This document shows, in pieces, positions 1 to 12,000 of a stretch of 64,000 nt of DNA (the stretch's first letter is position 1; every line of letters begins with the position of its first letter). Source of the stretch: Paragordius varius (Eukaryota; Nematomorpha); assembly GCA_964247055.1 (NCBI GenBank), contig OZ176050.1, positions 13,330,001-13,394,000 on the forward strand. The letters run 5' to 3'. A program made the position numbers and the translations under genes. The notes below the pieces were generated by a model, which made no database searches, was not told the DNA's origin, and worked only from the letters and a program-made list of their open reading frames with translations.

Positions 1-799
1 ATTCAATAAATTTCCATGTGCACGAACAAAGGGTGAAGTTATTTTAATATTCTAGAAAAAAATAATAAAGACAAAATTATCACAAAGTGCGCTGGGTGAT
101 GCAAGAAGCGGCACAAAAATATTTTTAACAATTTAGCGAATAATCTTAATCAAAACATTATTGGCAGATACACAACGTTCAAACAGCTACTCATTTGTTA
201 CCCCTGGATGTGGAAAATATAGATGTTAAAATGCTTGAATATTGTAGAACTGTTGGTTAGCTCTTCTGCCAGCGATTGATAAATTTATAAAAATATGATC
301 TCCTAGAATCCTATTTGTTATCACAGGACAAAGGTCAAAATTCCAAGTCAAAAAAGCTTAGAAAATAATTTTATACCATTACCTAATCGCAATATTATAA
401 AGCATCCAGAAAAACAAGGCTCAATGAATAGCCAGAATATAAAAATGTTTTATACAAACAGAAACGATTATTTGGAAGACAAGACGGTGTACAATGACAC
501 TTTTTTATGAAGTCTCATTATTAAATAAATATATAGATAATGAAAACTTAAATTATGGACAGAAAAAAATACGTAGGATATAAATGGTTAAAATAATCAT
601 TTTTAAACAAATTATGTTCCACACAATAATATTTTAATTGTAGAATTTAAATGAACCACTGGTATTGAACGCGTTTTTCCACAGTAAATTAAGTAAGGAC
701 ACGGAATCAAATTTAAATGTTGAATAAAAGCCATTTTATGTGTTCAAACATAATTTGTGAAGACTATACAATATTAAAGTAATTTTGTGTATTTTTTAT

Positions 800-2680
800 C
801 ATAAAAACTTTATAAATATAAGAAAATATTTTTCTTTGGTATATTTTTTGTTTGAGTGAATGCGTTTTAGCAGATTGTCACCATTTTTTAAAATATTGCA
901 GAAGTCTTCACAAGAATTTGTCAAGTTATATTTGACAGATAAAACGGCCTTTAAAGTTTCAACATTTAAATTTGATTTTTCCGATGTCCACACCTGATTT
1001 ACTGTGGAAAAAACGCGCTCAGTAGCAGCGTTGGTAAAGATAGTGCGAATTCCACAATTTTTAAAATATTATTGTATGTAAAATAGTTGGCTTCAAAATG
1101 ATGAAATATTTCCAACCATTTCTTTTCGACTGTATATTTTCTTTTGTCCATAATTTAAGTTTTTCATTATTAATATATCTTTTAACTAATGATACTTCAG
1201 AAAAAAGATCATTTTCTGAAAGATTACCTTTTGATAAATTTTGGGAGCAGATATAATCAAATCGTTTTTGAACATCGCACCAATTAAATTCTGATTTTAA
1301 TGTTATCCAATGAAAATGATCTTTCAATGAATTGGGTCGTCCAGTCTTCCAAATAATCTTTACAGTTTGTATAAAACATTTTTATATAGTACAGGATATC
1401 TTGGCGATTTATTAAGCCTTGTTTTTCTAAATTATTTATTATATTGCGGATGTTAATAGTATAAAATTATTTTCTAACCGTTCTTGACATTGGAATTTTA
1501 GGTTACTAACTTCATTGGCTACTTCGATTGCCGAAATTTTGTCACCTTCTATAAATTTAATAACATTTTGAAAGAGAGAAGCTTGATTATGTAAGCATTC
1601 TAACCATATTTTTGAACAATCACTTTCAAAAAACTTTTTTAAAGTTGTAGGACATTTGTCCTATGGTAATAAAAAAGATTTTAAAGGATCATACATTTTT
1701 AAAATTCTTCCGATAGCTGGCATAAAAGCTAACCAACGAGTTTTACAATATCCAAGCATTTTTTGATATTAAACTTCTGCATTTTCACAGAATTCTTTAA
1801 GCGATTCCTACTGTGTATATTAAAAAATAGGAATATATTTTAACAACTACATTTTCCACATCTAGGGGTAACAAATCAGTAGCTGTTTGAATAGCGTTGT
1901 GTAAATGCGTTGCACACCCAACGCCAATAATGTTTTGATTAAGATTATCTGTTAATTTATGAAAAATATTTTTTTGTTCCTCTCCTTGCTTTTCCACCAA
2001 AGTTCATATTGGTGTTGTCAGCGCAATATACGATAATTTTGTATTTTAAATTATTTTTTTGCATTATTGAAGTAAATATTATTTCGGAATTTTCACCGGG
2101 TAGGGAAATTAAATCTAAAATTTTAATTTTTACTCCGGTTTCTGAATCAAAATATCTCATCAAAGTGGGAAATAATTTTGTTTCATGGTGATTTGATGCA
2201 TCAGAGTATAGCGATATGGAATTAATTTTCAGCAAATCTTTTTGTATTTCAGAAAATATATGTGGCGAAAGGACATTGCACACAATGGCTTCAGCTTTTG
2301 TACGGGCACATGTAAATTTTTTATGGAATAACGTGCGAATAACTTGTGAGGTACAGTCCATAGATCTAAAGGAATTATTGTGATTAACGGCGTGAAAAGA
2401 TAACACGCACTCAGCTAGTGCCAAATTCTTTTTTTCCTCTCCAAAAGCGGTTTTTCGAAAAAAATCGCTCATTTTGTAAGATGATGCCGCCATATCTAAA
2501 CATTTTTTATGTTTCTGTGTTTCCATATGCTTTGTAATATCATGCTTGCCGCCATGTGCCAGGGTGAATTCTCCCTCGCATATAAGACATTTAACAGATG
2601 TTCATTCTTCGTTTTTTTTGATAAAAGGAAAATCTTTCATCAATTCATCGTTGAATTTACAACCTCTTTTTGTGCTAATA
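800..2680 (-). pseudogene. hAT transposase, decayed
   Basis: Read on the minus strand, the frame begins with a BED/C2H2-like finger (KCLICEGEFTLAHGGKHD, about 2600-2545). It continues into the RNase-H-like transposase core and ends in the hAT C-terminal dimerisation region near 1000-800 (ATERVFS-type motif partly lost). Compared with the copy at 58890-60720 it has an in-frame stop just before the finger, a stop where the partner reads VQYQK, and several indels that break it into segments (2526-1957, 2000-1797, 1327-1061, 993-799). The lesions differ from those in copy 2, so each decayed on its own after insertion. Confidence 0.88.
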
Positions 2681-2692
2681 TTTATAAACTAC

Positions 2693-2960
2693 TATTAGTA
2701 TAATAAATATTATATTACCTTAATTTTCTGGAATAAACGTGTAAGGTACCGATTTGTGGTATCAATTTGTCTTTTAAGCTACCGATTTGTGGTATTAATT
2801 TGGCTTTTTAATAATGTTGGCAAGTAATAAAACTAAAATATTAGTATAATAAATATTATATTACCTTAATTTTGTGAAATTAACGTGTAAGGTACCGATT
2901 TGTGGTATCAATTTGTCTTTTAATCTAGAGATTTGTGGTATTAACTTGGCTTTTTGATAA
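2693..2960. repeat. Tandem subterminal repeat of hAT copy 1
   Basis: Two imperfect copies of a ~155-bp unit lie between the transposase and the right terminus. Each contains TTAGTATAATAAATATTAT and then AACGTGTAAGGTACCGATTT. The homologous pair appears in copy 2 (about 60774-60965), so the duplication belongs to the family. It lies upstream of the transposase start and may be promoter sequence, but that is inference. Confidence 0.7.
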
Positions 2961-3244
2961 TAATGACAGTAGTAGTAGGAAGTATAGTGTATAATCACAT
3001 GATATAAATTCGAAAAAATAAATATTTTTAATTTAAAATAAAAAATTTTAATTTAAAATTGAATAGATTTTAAAGATATTTAATGATAAAAAATTTAAAC
3101 GGACAAAAAAAATTTATTTGTATTAAAAAAAATTTTTTTTATATAATTGTGAAAAAGCGGGACATTTAAAAACGTAGCAGGAAGCGGGACAAAGTGTGAA
3201 AAAGCGGGACTGTCCCGCCAAAAGCGGGACGTCTGGTCACCTTA

Positions 3245-3610
3245 ATGATACACCCCCTTGCTCCCCCTCGGTACGCCCCTGGGTTTTGGGTCTTTAAGTT
3301 TTGATCCCTCCAGATTTTTTGGCTTAATTGAAGCCTGAAAGCCCATCTGACCTTTTTAAAAAATTAATTTAGTATTTTGTTTAAAAACATCCAAAATTTA
3401 ATTCAAAGAGATTTCTTGTGGCGTGGTCACAGGGATATTTATGAAAAAATGCAAGTTGAAGGGATAAATTGCATGCGACATCTAACATATAAATATTTAA
3501 CGAAATAACTTTCCATTTTTAATATTTATAAATAAACTTAATGTAATGAAAATGTTAATTCAAGGAATCCATAGACATCTATGAATTATTAATAATATAG
3601 TTTCTTTTAG

Positions 3611-3647
<37 letters not shown>

Positions 3648-3857
3648 GGGTGCTAAAAATTACAAAAGTGTATATGTTGGAATGGCGACTTGACAATAAA
3701 TTCGTAAAATAAACGAAAATTATTAATTATTGATGACTTTATAAAAAGAACAACATTGATTTAATTTTTGATGACAATGTGATACGCTTTCTTCTAAAAT
3801 TTTTCATGAACTGATAATTATTCTTATAAACTAACTACTATAAGGAATAGTACAAAT
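3245..3857. other. AT-rich intergenic DNA with (TA)n
   Basis: No coding potential is seen. A (TA)n microsatellite runs at about 3610-3647. The 8 bases after the hAT terminus (3245-3252) would be its target duplication, but the other side is outside the window. Confidence 0.6.
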
Positions 3858-4793
3858 ATGGATTATAATTTAACTAATTTTTTGTACCATATTACATTTT
3901 TTGCAAACATCATATTCTTTGTATCGGAACCCGTGAAACGTATTGCCCGTAATTTTGTCAAAATATTCCTAATACATTCATCCGATTCTCAAGTGAGAAT
4001 ATCCAAAAATATTCTTAATAACGATTATACCAGTTATCAAAACAGCTATGATGAGGGAGATGATAAAAATGAACGTTTTTTATACCATACAAGGTATAGA
4101 ATATTGCGTTTGTTACTTGTTTGTTACACAATCATATATGCTATCATTGTGTTTGAATCGTTTCCCTCGACGTTGATGATCTTAAAGAAGGGTTTCGGCT
4201 CATATTGGACATTTGCTAGTCTAGTTGCCTATATGAATCAATGGGTGCTTCCAAACATCCTTGTAATCGATGATATTTTGCGCATCAGGTCACCATGCAT
4301 GTATAGATTGAATTCTACGTCAAAATATATAATTATTTTAGCCATTTTTTTCACCATCCTGGTATCGGCCCCATATATATTTTTCGTGGAAGATAAATCC
4401 ACTGAGCCCGCCAGAGATAGCGGGCGTATAAGCGTTTTTTGGATTGCTTCTTTAATGGTGTCAGGTTTGCAAAGATACGCTTTCTATACCTACTTGGTAT
4501 TTATTGTGCTATTTGCGTTTTGCTATGTGCAAAAACTCCGACATTTTTTCAAGCATGAAAGTCAAGTTTTAAAATTTATACAACCATATTATTATAATTG
4601 TATGGTAGTGGGATCAAATTCTTCGATACAAATTTATGTAGTTTTATTGAGTTATATAATTTGTCATATGGATTATCATTATCTAATTTATCATTTATTT
4701 TATGTTATTGTGCATTGGATGTTAGAAATGGAGATACTAGTTTTAGTCATGAATTGGCTTACCCTTATTTACCTTAATTTACATGGACAATAA
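3858..4793 (+). CDS. Unrecognised multi-pass membrane protein (311 aa)
   Basis: An uninterrupted 311-codon frame opens at ATG 3858. I do not recognise the family. It shows about six to seven hydrophobic segments: residues ~8-22, ~90-110 (LLLVCYTIIYAIIVF), ~125-150, ~160-180 (YIIILAIFFTILVSAPYIFF), ~195-230 and two near the C-terminus. Charged or polar loops separate them, including an Asp/Glu/Asn-rich loop at ~55-75. The length and spread of hydrophobic helices are unusual for chance in DNA this AT-rich, where stops are frequent. It could be a single-exon gene, the largest exon of a longer gene, or a receptor- or transporter-like protein. The last ~60 residues could be read-through past an unnoticed splice donor. 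Confidence 0.5.
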   Translation: MDYNLTNFLYHITFFANIIFFVSEPVKRIARNFVKIFLIHSSDSQVRISKNILNNDYTSYQNSYDEGDDKNERFLYHTRYRILRLLLVCYTIIYAIIVFESFPSTLMILKKGFGSYWTFASLVAYMNQWVLPNILVIDDILRIRSPCMYRLNSTSKYIIILAIFFTILVSAPYIFFVEDKSTEPARDSGRISVFWIASLMVSGLQRYAFYTYLVFIVLFAFCYVQKLRHFFKHESQVLKFIQPYYYNCMVVGSNSSIQIYVVLLSYIICHMDYHYLIYHLFYVIVHWMLEMEILVLVMNWLTLIYLNLHGQ

Positions 4794-5495
4794 ATTTGAT
4801 TTTTTTTTCATATAAAAATTTTGTTAAAATGTTCAAATTTATTATTCCATATATTTAATCTATGAATGCGCAAAGCGCAATTCCTTTCCCCTTCCTCAGT
4901 TAAGTGCCATATGTAAAAATAAAAATATTTTGAAAAAACTTAAAACACTATTTTTCTTACAGCTCATTGGGAAACCTATTCTATCATTTATCAATAATAA
5001 AATGAATGTACAGAGGGGGATAGAGAGTTTTTCTATTCCCTAAATTAAGCGTTACTTTTCTGAAATTAGGGTTTTTGTTAAAATAAAACATATACCATTT
5101 TGAGGTAATATCCAGGCAATATATATTAAATATCACTTTTTAATCAAATTCAACCCTGTTTCAACCAATCAAACTTAATACTTATTGTTAACTAATTAAA
5201 ACTATTCTAAAAAATATTTAATCACTAAATCTTGGAGGTTTTTATTATTGATACCTATATTACTGTGAAGACTTAATTCCTGATTCATGAATAGTGAAGC
5301 TTTCCCTATTTCGCTTGTCAACACATGCGCAGAATACGGGCCTACCTAGGAATAGTAGCGGGCAATCTTCTTAAATATAAACTATTTGCTAAAAGTTATA
5401 TTTTTGAAATTCGCATAAATAAAATTTTGACAGCTGTTTAGTCAGAATAATAAAATATTTTTTATGGTTTAATATGTCTTTTAAAATTATAATAA
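4794..5495. other. AT-rich intergenic DNA, no gene seen
   Basis: Several short poly(A)/(T) runs, with no supported exon, RNA gene or transposon boundary. Confidence 0.5.
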
Positions 5496-5602
5496 CAGAG
5501 CTTCGAACCGGTCCCAATAAAGTGAAACTAGAACCGGACTCCAATTAAAAAATGGAACAGGAATTGGTTCCCAAAAGAACTAGGTTCCGGTTCGAAGTCC
5601 TG
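5496..5602. repeat. Small palindromic hAT-like MITE
   Basis: A ~107-bp segment starts CAGAGCTTCGAACCGG and ends with its near inverse complement (CCGGTTCGAAGTCCTG). Flanks ATAATAA and ATAAATA could be a decayed target duplication. It has the look of a tiny hAT-type MITE, with no coding capacity. Confidence 0.5.
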
Positions 5603-6192
5603 ATAAATATATAAATATACTAATTAAATGGAATTTAAATGTGGGCGGACCGTCAATATTTTTAAATTTTAAGAATGGCCCGCTGAAAAAAATTGCCGAC
5701 CCCTGTTTTAGTGTGTGGTGAAGGTTTATCGAAAATATGTTTTAGAACTAAAAATAATTTGAAAATAATATGCATCAGAGGTTAACAACATCATAAAATA
5801 ATGCATTAATGTATACCAGCTAACAAATGTTGGCAAATTCACTTTATACAGTAAAGTATGTGAAAAACAATCCTTCTGTGAATTTTATTCACAATGTATG
5901 CATTGAAAAACATATTTTACAAAATTATTGTTATTTCTCATACTTTGCTGTAATATGAATTGGCCAACGTTATGTGATTTGGCCTGCATTAAATTGAATA
6001 TTGTGTAATCAAAATAAATGAATCGAGATAACTTGTTAGAGAATATAGTAATGATGAATGTTTATGTTTTTTCCCTCTTTTTTCCACTATTAAAACTGCC
6101 AGAAATTGATAAAGGATTTAACAATATCATTATGACTAAAATTTAATGGATAATGAAAAAATGCATTTTTTTCTCTTTTTTCCTTTGACTCA
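5603..6192. other. Intergenic, with a solo hAT-like terminus
   Basis: Around 5690-5706 the sequence TTGCCGACCCCTG is the inverse of a common hAT terminus (CAGGGGTCGGCAA). No matching left end was found, so it is a fossil fragment at best. Nothing else is supported. Confidence 0.35.
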
Positions 6193-6500
6193 TTAACACT
6201 TCGATTCAATTTGAGGTATTTAATACCCCAGACCAAATTAAATTTAAAATTTCAAAAAAACTACTGGAAACGGTCCTAATTTAAATTTATGCTTCTATCC
6301 CAACAAAAATTATATAAATAGCCTAAATTATTTTAATAAAATTTCGTTTTGAAAAAAAAGTTCCATCTCAAACTACTTGGACGCCATTGTTATTTTGCAA
6401 ACTTTTTGCAAAATATCATCTTCATTTAATTTTAAAGGTAAAATTAAAGCGAATTTTTTATTTAAATTACATCTAACATATTATTTCTATTTTCATACAA
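6193..6500. repeat. TTAA-flanked MITE family 3, 3'-truncated copy
   Basis: It starts with TTAACACTTCGATTCAA and matches the left ~300 bp of the full copies at 36036-36573 and 48302-48850. These share the block CAAACTACTTGGACGCCATT and the block GCAAACTTTTTGCAAAATAT in slightly varied form. The right terminus is absent. TTAA at the ends suggests a piggyBac-like origin. Confidence 0.65.
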
Positions 6501-7149
6501 TGCATAATCATACTATATACAATGATATATATATAAAATGATCTCATGGCTTAACTAAAACGGAATATAAATGCGCCAGCACTAAAAAATCTACCATATA
6601 GTGCCTCCAACCATATCATATAAAGTAAATCTATCCTAATTTATTTAATTAAGATATAAAAAGGAACAAAAATGACCTCTGCTTAAAGAAGCCTAACAAT
6701 TTTAGTTATATGAATGATAATAATCAAACTAAGAATTATTTATGAAATTTATGAATTTATATCTAAGTAATTTAGTAAAATCAAAACTATTTCCGGTTTC
6801 CCAAAATGGTTCAGATTCCAATTCGGTTTTTTTCGGTTAAGGTTTTCCAACGTTTAAATCTTTTCTGATACAATATATTTAAATAAATAGATAGCAGGTA
6901 AACCACATTGGCCACATCAAAAATATAAATTATACTTTAATGATTCATATATAATAGCAAATAAAATATAAAAGAAAAATTGATATGTTAACACCGCTAA
7001 ATAGAGCCCCCAAAACAATTTATGGTCATCAAATGGTTTTAAAATAACTGGCTATAACAAAAACGGTTCTGGATCTAATTACCTGGTAATGTATATAAAT
7101 TTAATTGCGCATAGGCAAACACTTTCTGTGCCTTCTATTGAATGACAAA
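6501..7149. other. AT-rich intergenic DNA, no gene seen
   Basis: No supported feature. Confidence 0.45.
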
Positions 7150-7440
7150 ATCTATAATGCTTGAATTGCTACAGTTGAAGTCGACTTTTTGCAATATTGC
7201 AAATAGAATTCACCATATTTTGCAGTTTTTATTTTAGTATTGAGCTCTGCCAAGAGTGAATTTGTCCCTTTGATATTGACAATCCAGTTTGTATTTCTTC
7301 GGCCTCTTTTACGTGTACTGCTGACCTTTCCCAACTCAAAGAATTTTTATTGGCCAAGTAAAATAGTTTGGTGCGAATGGACATGCCGAACAGTATTAGA
7401 ATGGATTTATTTAGGACGTATTGTTTGTAATTACACACTG
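7150..7440 (-). mobile_element. LINE 3'-end fragment
   Basis: Minus-strand frames at 7440-7152 give a remnant of the C-terminal tail of a non-LTR reverse transcriptase: a decayed FGHV-like stretch, then GKVSSTRKRGRRNTNWI. This resembles the GKVEGSRKRGR motif in the LINE at the right end of the window. Two frames are needed to follow the match, so it is decayed. No target duplication was found. Confidence 0.5.
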
Positions 7441-7977
7441 AATAAACTATAAATATTGCCAGTTTTTATCTTCATTTGCAATTAATGATGATATTAAACA
7501 AATAATAATAGAAAAGATCCATAATTTGCAAGGATTAAAGAATAAAAGTCTTTAACTACCTATTTATAGGCAAACATAATTAACATTTTTTTATATGTCC
7601 AATATTTCAGTTATCGAATTTAACATTATTTCGAAATACAAAAAATTGTTCATATAGGATTTTAGTGATATCTGTGACATTTTAAACCTTTTTAATCAAT
7701 AACTAATCCTATTATTATAAAAGATAATTAAAATAAAACGATGTGATGCTAATAAATATAAGAAATCAATATTTCAAGTTTAAAATTATTATGGGAACCT
7801 TAAAACCGTATTTCAATAAGTACTTATTCCTTTTTAACCTTTTATGTATGTAATAGACACACTAACAAGACTTATTATAATGATATAATTCATTAAAAGT
7901 ATTAAAAATTCGATTAATAGTTTTTATAATTAAAACTTACTTCTGCTTTGCATTTTGTAATTATATATATATAATTA
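7441..7977. other. AT-rich intergenic DNA, no gene seen
   Basis: No supported feature. Confidence 0.45.
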
Positions 7978-8233
7978 TTCAGACAAAACCTAAAAATATA
8001 AAGACATTTTTTTTTCAAAAAACAACTTTAATTTTTGATATATAAAATATTTGATTACAATCGTAAACTACATAATTGATTGTGGTACCAATTTACATTT
8101 CTACTTTATATTTTGCAGTTTAAAACAATTAATATTTAAAAAAATCAAGAATCAAAAAATATGGTTGTCTTTTAGAAAAAAATATTTGTATTAATATTTT
8201 TACATTTTGTCCGTATAATTTCAATTTTTACTG
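7978..8233. repeat. Tc1-like MITE family 2, copy a
   Basis: The right end reads TTTTGTCCGTATAATTTC then AATTTTTACTG followed by TA. The left end retains AGACAAAACCTAAAAATATA, but its outermost bases are lost. Related copies lie at 22688-22956, 36760-37048, 37113-37398 and about 33240-34066. TA target and a CAGT-type terminus indicate a Tc1/mariner-class MITE without coding capacity. Confidence 0.7.
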
Positions 8234-8507
8234 TATATATATAAAAAATTAATTGTAGGTAGTATAAATGAGAAAAGAAATTGTATATTTAATTTGTCAC
8301 AAATTCAAAAAAATTGTCGCTTGGAGTGTTTTGGGCAAATACACATTATTGATTGTGTGTCAAATTTTGTCACTCTATTAATATGAATATACAATATGAA
8401 TTGTAACAATAAATCAGTATTATGCGCATTTATAACATGAAAAAAAGCGGAAACATTATTTATTGTTATTGAAAGCAAGCAAGCAGACTTGTCAACATTT
8501 TATTGGA

Positions 8508-8543
<36 letters not shown>

Positions 8544-8932
8544 CATATGCACATAGATTTATGCATATTTTTTTTCAAAATTTTCTTCACCAATAATAAT
8601 AATAATTACAACACATTAATATTGTAATGATAAAATGTGTGTCTTGTATGATATAGTAGCTTACAATTAGATTCCTAAAACTTAAACATGCCCATAATAT
8701 AATCTATTCCTTGCTGGAGTTAAAAACAGCTTAATACTTTCCGGTCCTTATTAATATTCCATTATCTTGGAACAAAATATTCTGGTTTTATAGAAAATTC
8801 TAAATTCTCCCCCACACCAATGTTACTTGAATAGTTTGTCCTCTCTTTTATGGAATTCAAAAAAGACCCAATTGTTGAAAATTTTGAAAAATTTTGAATT
8901 TTTTCAAAAATTTTTAAACAAAAGCATAAACA
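8234..8932. other. Upstream region of the TMEM26-like gene
   Basis: Contains a (TA)n run at about 8509-8540 and a short (AAT)n run near 8590. No exon is supported before 8933. An in-frame TAA lies two codons upstream of the ATG. Confidence 0.45.
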
Positions 8933-9028
8933 ATGAGTGAAGTGTTTAGTTCGGAATCATCCAAAAGCCTTCAGGTGAGAAAATATCTTTTAACACTCTT
9001 TTTTTTTCAAAAATAACATGTGAGATTA

Positions 9029-9064
<36 letters not shown>

Positions 9065-12000
9065 CAAATTAGATGTATGATTAAAAATTTTACAAAGAAA
9101 ATTGTGTAAATTCATATCGAGCAAATATTTATATGATAATTATGCGTATTAAATTTCAAAACTCCACCAAAATTATTCGTTAATCTTATTATTATGAATT
9201 ACTCTTTTATTTCCAATGAACAAAGGCTTTACCCTAGCGTTATCCGGGGTTTGTGGTTATTATTTAACAAAAATATTTTATTTTAATATTTTTTATAAAA
9301 TTTATTTAGTTTCATAAAAAAATAGACTTTCTATTATTAGCAATAATATAACAAATATGATATGAAATATTTTTACAAATTATTATTTAAACAAAATATT
9401 TTCCAATCTGATTTTTTATTTTTCGGCAAATTTTTTTGTTAAAATTGGAAATCAATTTACATATGCAAAAAACTATTGGACAGTTATGGAATGATAAAAT
9501 AATTTGAACAAGTTGTTTATATATGAACACCTACTTACTCTATTTATACAACCTCATTTGAAGATTAATTATATATATTTAAGTAATATAGCACATAAAA
9601 TATTTTTATATACTTAAGCCACATTATATTTTGGCATTCTTTTTTCCTAAACACCTTTGATATTACGAAATAATTATTATTCTTATCGTGGACATTTACC
9701 ATTATTAAAAGAATTTACCATTATTCGCCAACTAAAATGTATGTGCTAACATACATCTCAAATTTATTGTAAAAATTTGATTTACAGACAAAGTTTATTC
9801 GTCGTGATAAACACTAAATTCCCAAATTAATTAGATTGATCCATTTTCTAACAATCTTTCATCTTTTTACTTATAAGATTGTCCTCAATAAACACTAAAT
9901 TCCCAAAAATTATAATTGAAAATAAAATTAATCCTTTTTTTAAAACGGTTTTTATTTTAAAACTTGCGATAGAATAATTCTTCCAGCAGTGAAGGCTCAT
10001 CACTTTCAATGAACGGACCCAATAAACGGCGTATTAGTTGGGCCGATGATTTTACACTGTGTACCCCATCTATCATGTTAAACATTGTTAAAGCCATTTT
10101 GGTTAGGGGCATTTTCTCGTTGCATTTCTTGCTTACGTTATCGCGCGTTGTTTCAACCAAAAAGAACCCACTGTATTGGTATATAGCTTTTATGTTATGG
10201 CCCATCTTAGTCGAATTGAGTATAGCTATCATCATACGAAAGGGCAAAGAATATAAATGGTATGCATTCAGATTATATATATAATATAAAAGTTATTAAT
10301 TGATTCATTTTGTGTTTGATTAACGAAAGTTTTGGGTTCATTTATTTGATTATACAAATTTAGTTTTAGATGACGAATAGCTAGAAAAGATAGTGTTTGC
10401 AAAAATAGGGATATTTTGACGGATTACACTTTGTCTCATATTCCAAAATTATTTGTTTGGAAAATGGTTTTTCTACTATGATATTTTGTTAATTAATTAA
10501 TAATTTATTTATTTTAAATAGGTTTGATTTTTTAACCCGCTATTATTCAATGCGGTTACGGGTTGATTTTAGAAATAAATATCTGTTTTGAATCCAAGAT
10601 GAGCTGGACTATTTTAAATTTAAACTTATCAATGGTAAAAAAGATAAAAAACCATTTATTTGAAATTTTATACAATATTTTCAGTCTAGTAACTTAACAT
10701 ATTTTATTTCACCAATCATTTTTAATATATTATGGATTCCATAAGTAGCGGTTTGTCTGTTTTCATTGAATCATATTTGAATGTACAAATAGCAAGAATA
10801 TTCACTTATCAAATCTGAATTTTATATAATTTTATAAAAAATTGCTATTTTATAAAATTTGATGGCTTATTGGCACAAATAGGTTTTTTTGCTCACTTAC
10901 ATACATAAGTATGGTATGAAACGGTCATTTTACCATTTTTATATAAAATTCTATCAAAATTCGTTTTTCAGACCTAAACTTTAAAAAAAAATTATTAGTA
11001 AAAATGGTTTGTTTTTGCATTTCTTTACCAATAATAATAAATAACTTAAACCAACTCCTTTTAAAATTTTTGTTTATTGTGATATAATATTATTAATATT
11101 TTTGGAAAAAATACTATACTAATACCATCCAATTCACGATGAATTTATGTTAAAATTTTTATGTAATATACCATGTTTTCTAATGTATATATTTACTCAA
11201 GTGGAACTATTATTTTAATTTGAGCGGTTTAAACTGTTTAAACAAAACAAAACTGTATGATTTTTGAATATAGCTCATAAATAATATGTTCATGATGTCG
11301 TCAAAATTTTTAATATGATAAAGACACCATAATTACTAAAATTCAAAAATATGGCCACATTGCAATAGGGAAAATAAACTCAAAAACCGAATTCAGGCAA
11401 ACAGCTGTTTTTAAGAAGTATCGTTATAATTTTTTATTAAAATGGCTAAAATATGAAAATTAACAGTTATTGTTAAAGAAATAAGTTGATATGCTCTGTT
11501 GAAAATTGGATAATAAGTGAAACGTCGAAAATGCCAAAAATCAGTTTCCTTGAAACAAAATAATAAATACAAAAATGTAAACATTTGGTTACGGGGTCAA
11601 AGTGTGAAAAATCTGTTAAAAAAGTTAATGTATGTAAAATTCTTTAGTCTTACAAGTCTTTAATTTTTTGAAATAAAAATATATGAAACCCGTAAGTTTC
11701 CTGAGATATATAAATAAAATAATAGTTTTTTAAGTGACATTTAATAGCAAAATTATTTATACTTTCGTTGTAAAAAATTTGATATTCTATAGATCATTAA
11801 TACATAGGTTTTGTCCGAGCGTTTTTTTCTATCTGTCAGCCGTGATGCCTTGCATTTGGATCCTAGAAATGGATGAAGTTGAGAAATACAGAATTCTTCA
11901 AGCACAAGAACAAACTAAACATCTCTTACTTTGTCCGGCTGAGGAAGTCAATGCCGCACGCAGGGGTTTCATTGCAGAACAGAAACGTTATAGTATTGGA

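Larger units (their letters stand above)
1..3244 (-). mobile_element. hAT DNA transposon, copy 1 (left end off window)
   Basis: The element is closely similar to the complete copy at 57903-61189. Its right terminus ends at 3244 with the same inverted-repeat end (GTCTGGTCACCTTA). Just inside lie four to five iterations of AAGCGGGAC, typical of hAT subterminal transposase-binding repeats. The left terminus lies roughly 170 bp before base 1, judged from the other copy. The transposase reads on the minus strand. Positions 1-790 carry a degenerate partial transposase in the opposite (+) orientation. Several stops and shifts make it non-autonomous. It is older or more damaged than copy 2. Confidence 0.9.

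Noticed and set aside
7240-7452. 70-codon + strand frame
   Set aside because: Antisense to a LINE tail with RKRGR motif.
9957-10247. 96-codon minus-strand frame opposite TMEM26 exon 2
   Set aside because: It is antisense to an exon whose + strand protein matches TMEM26 and joins in phase.
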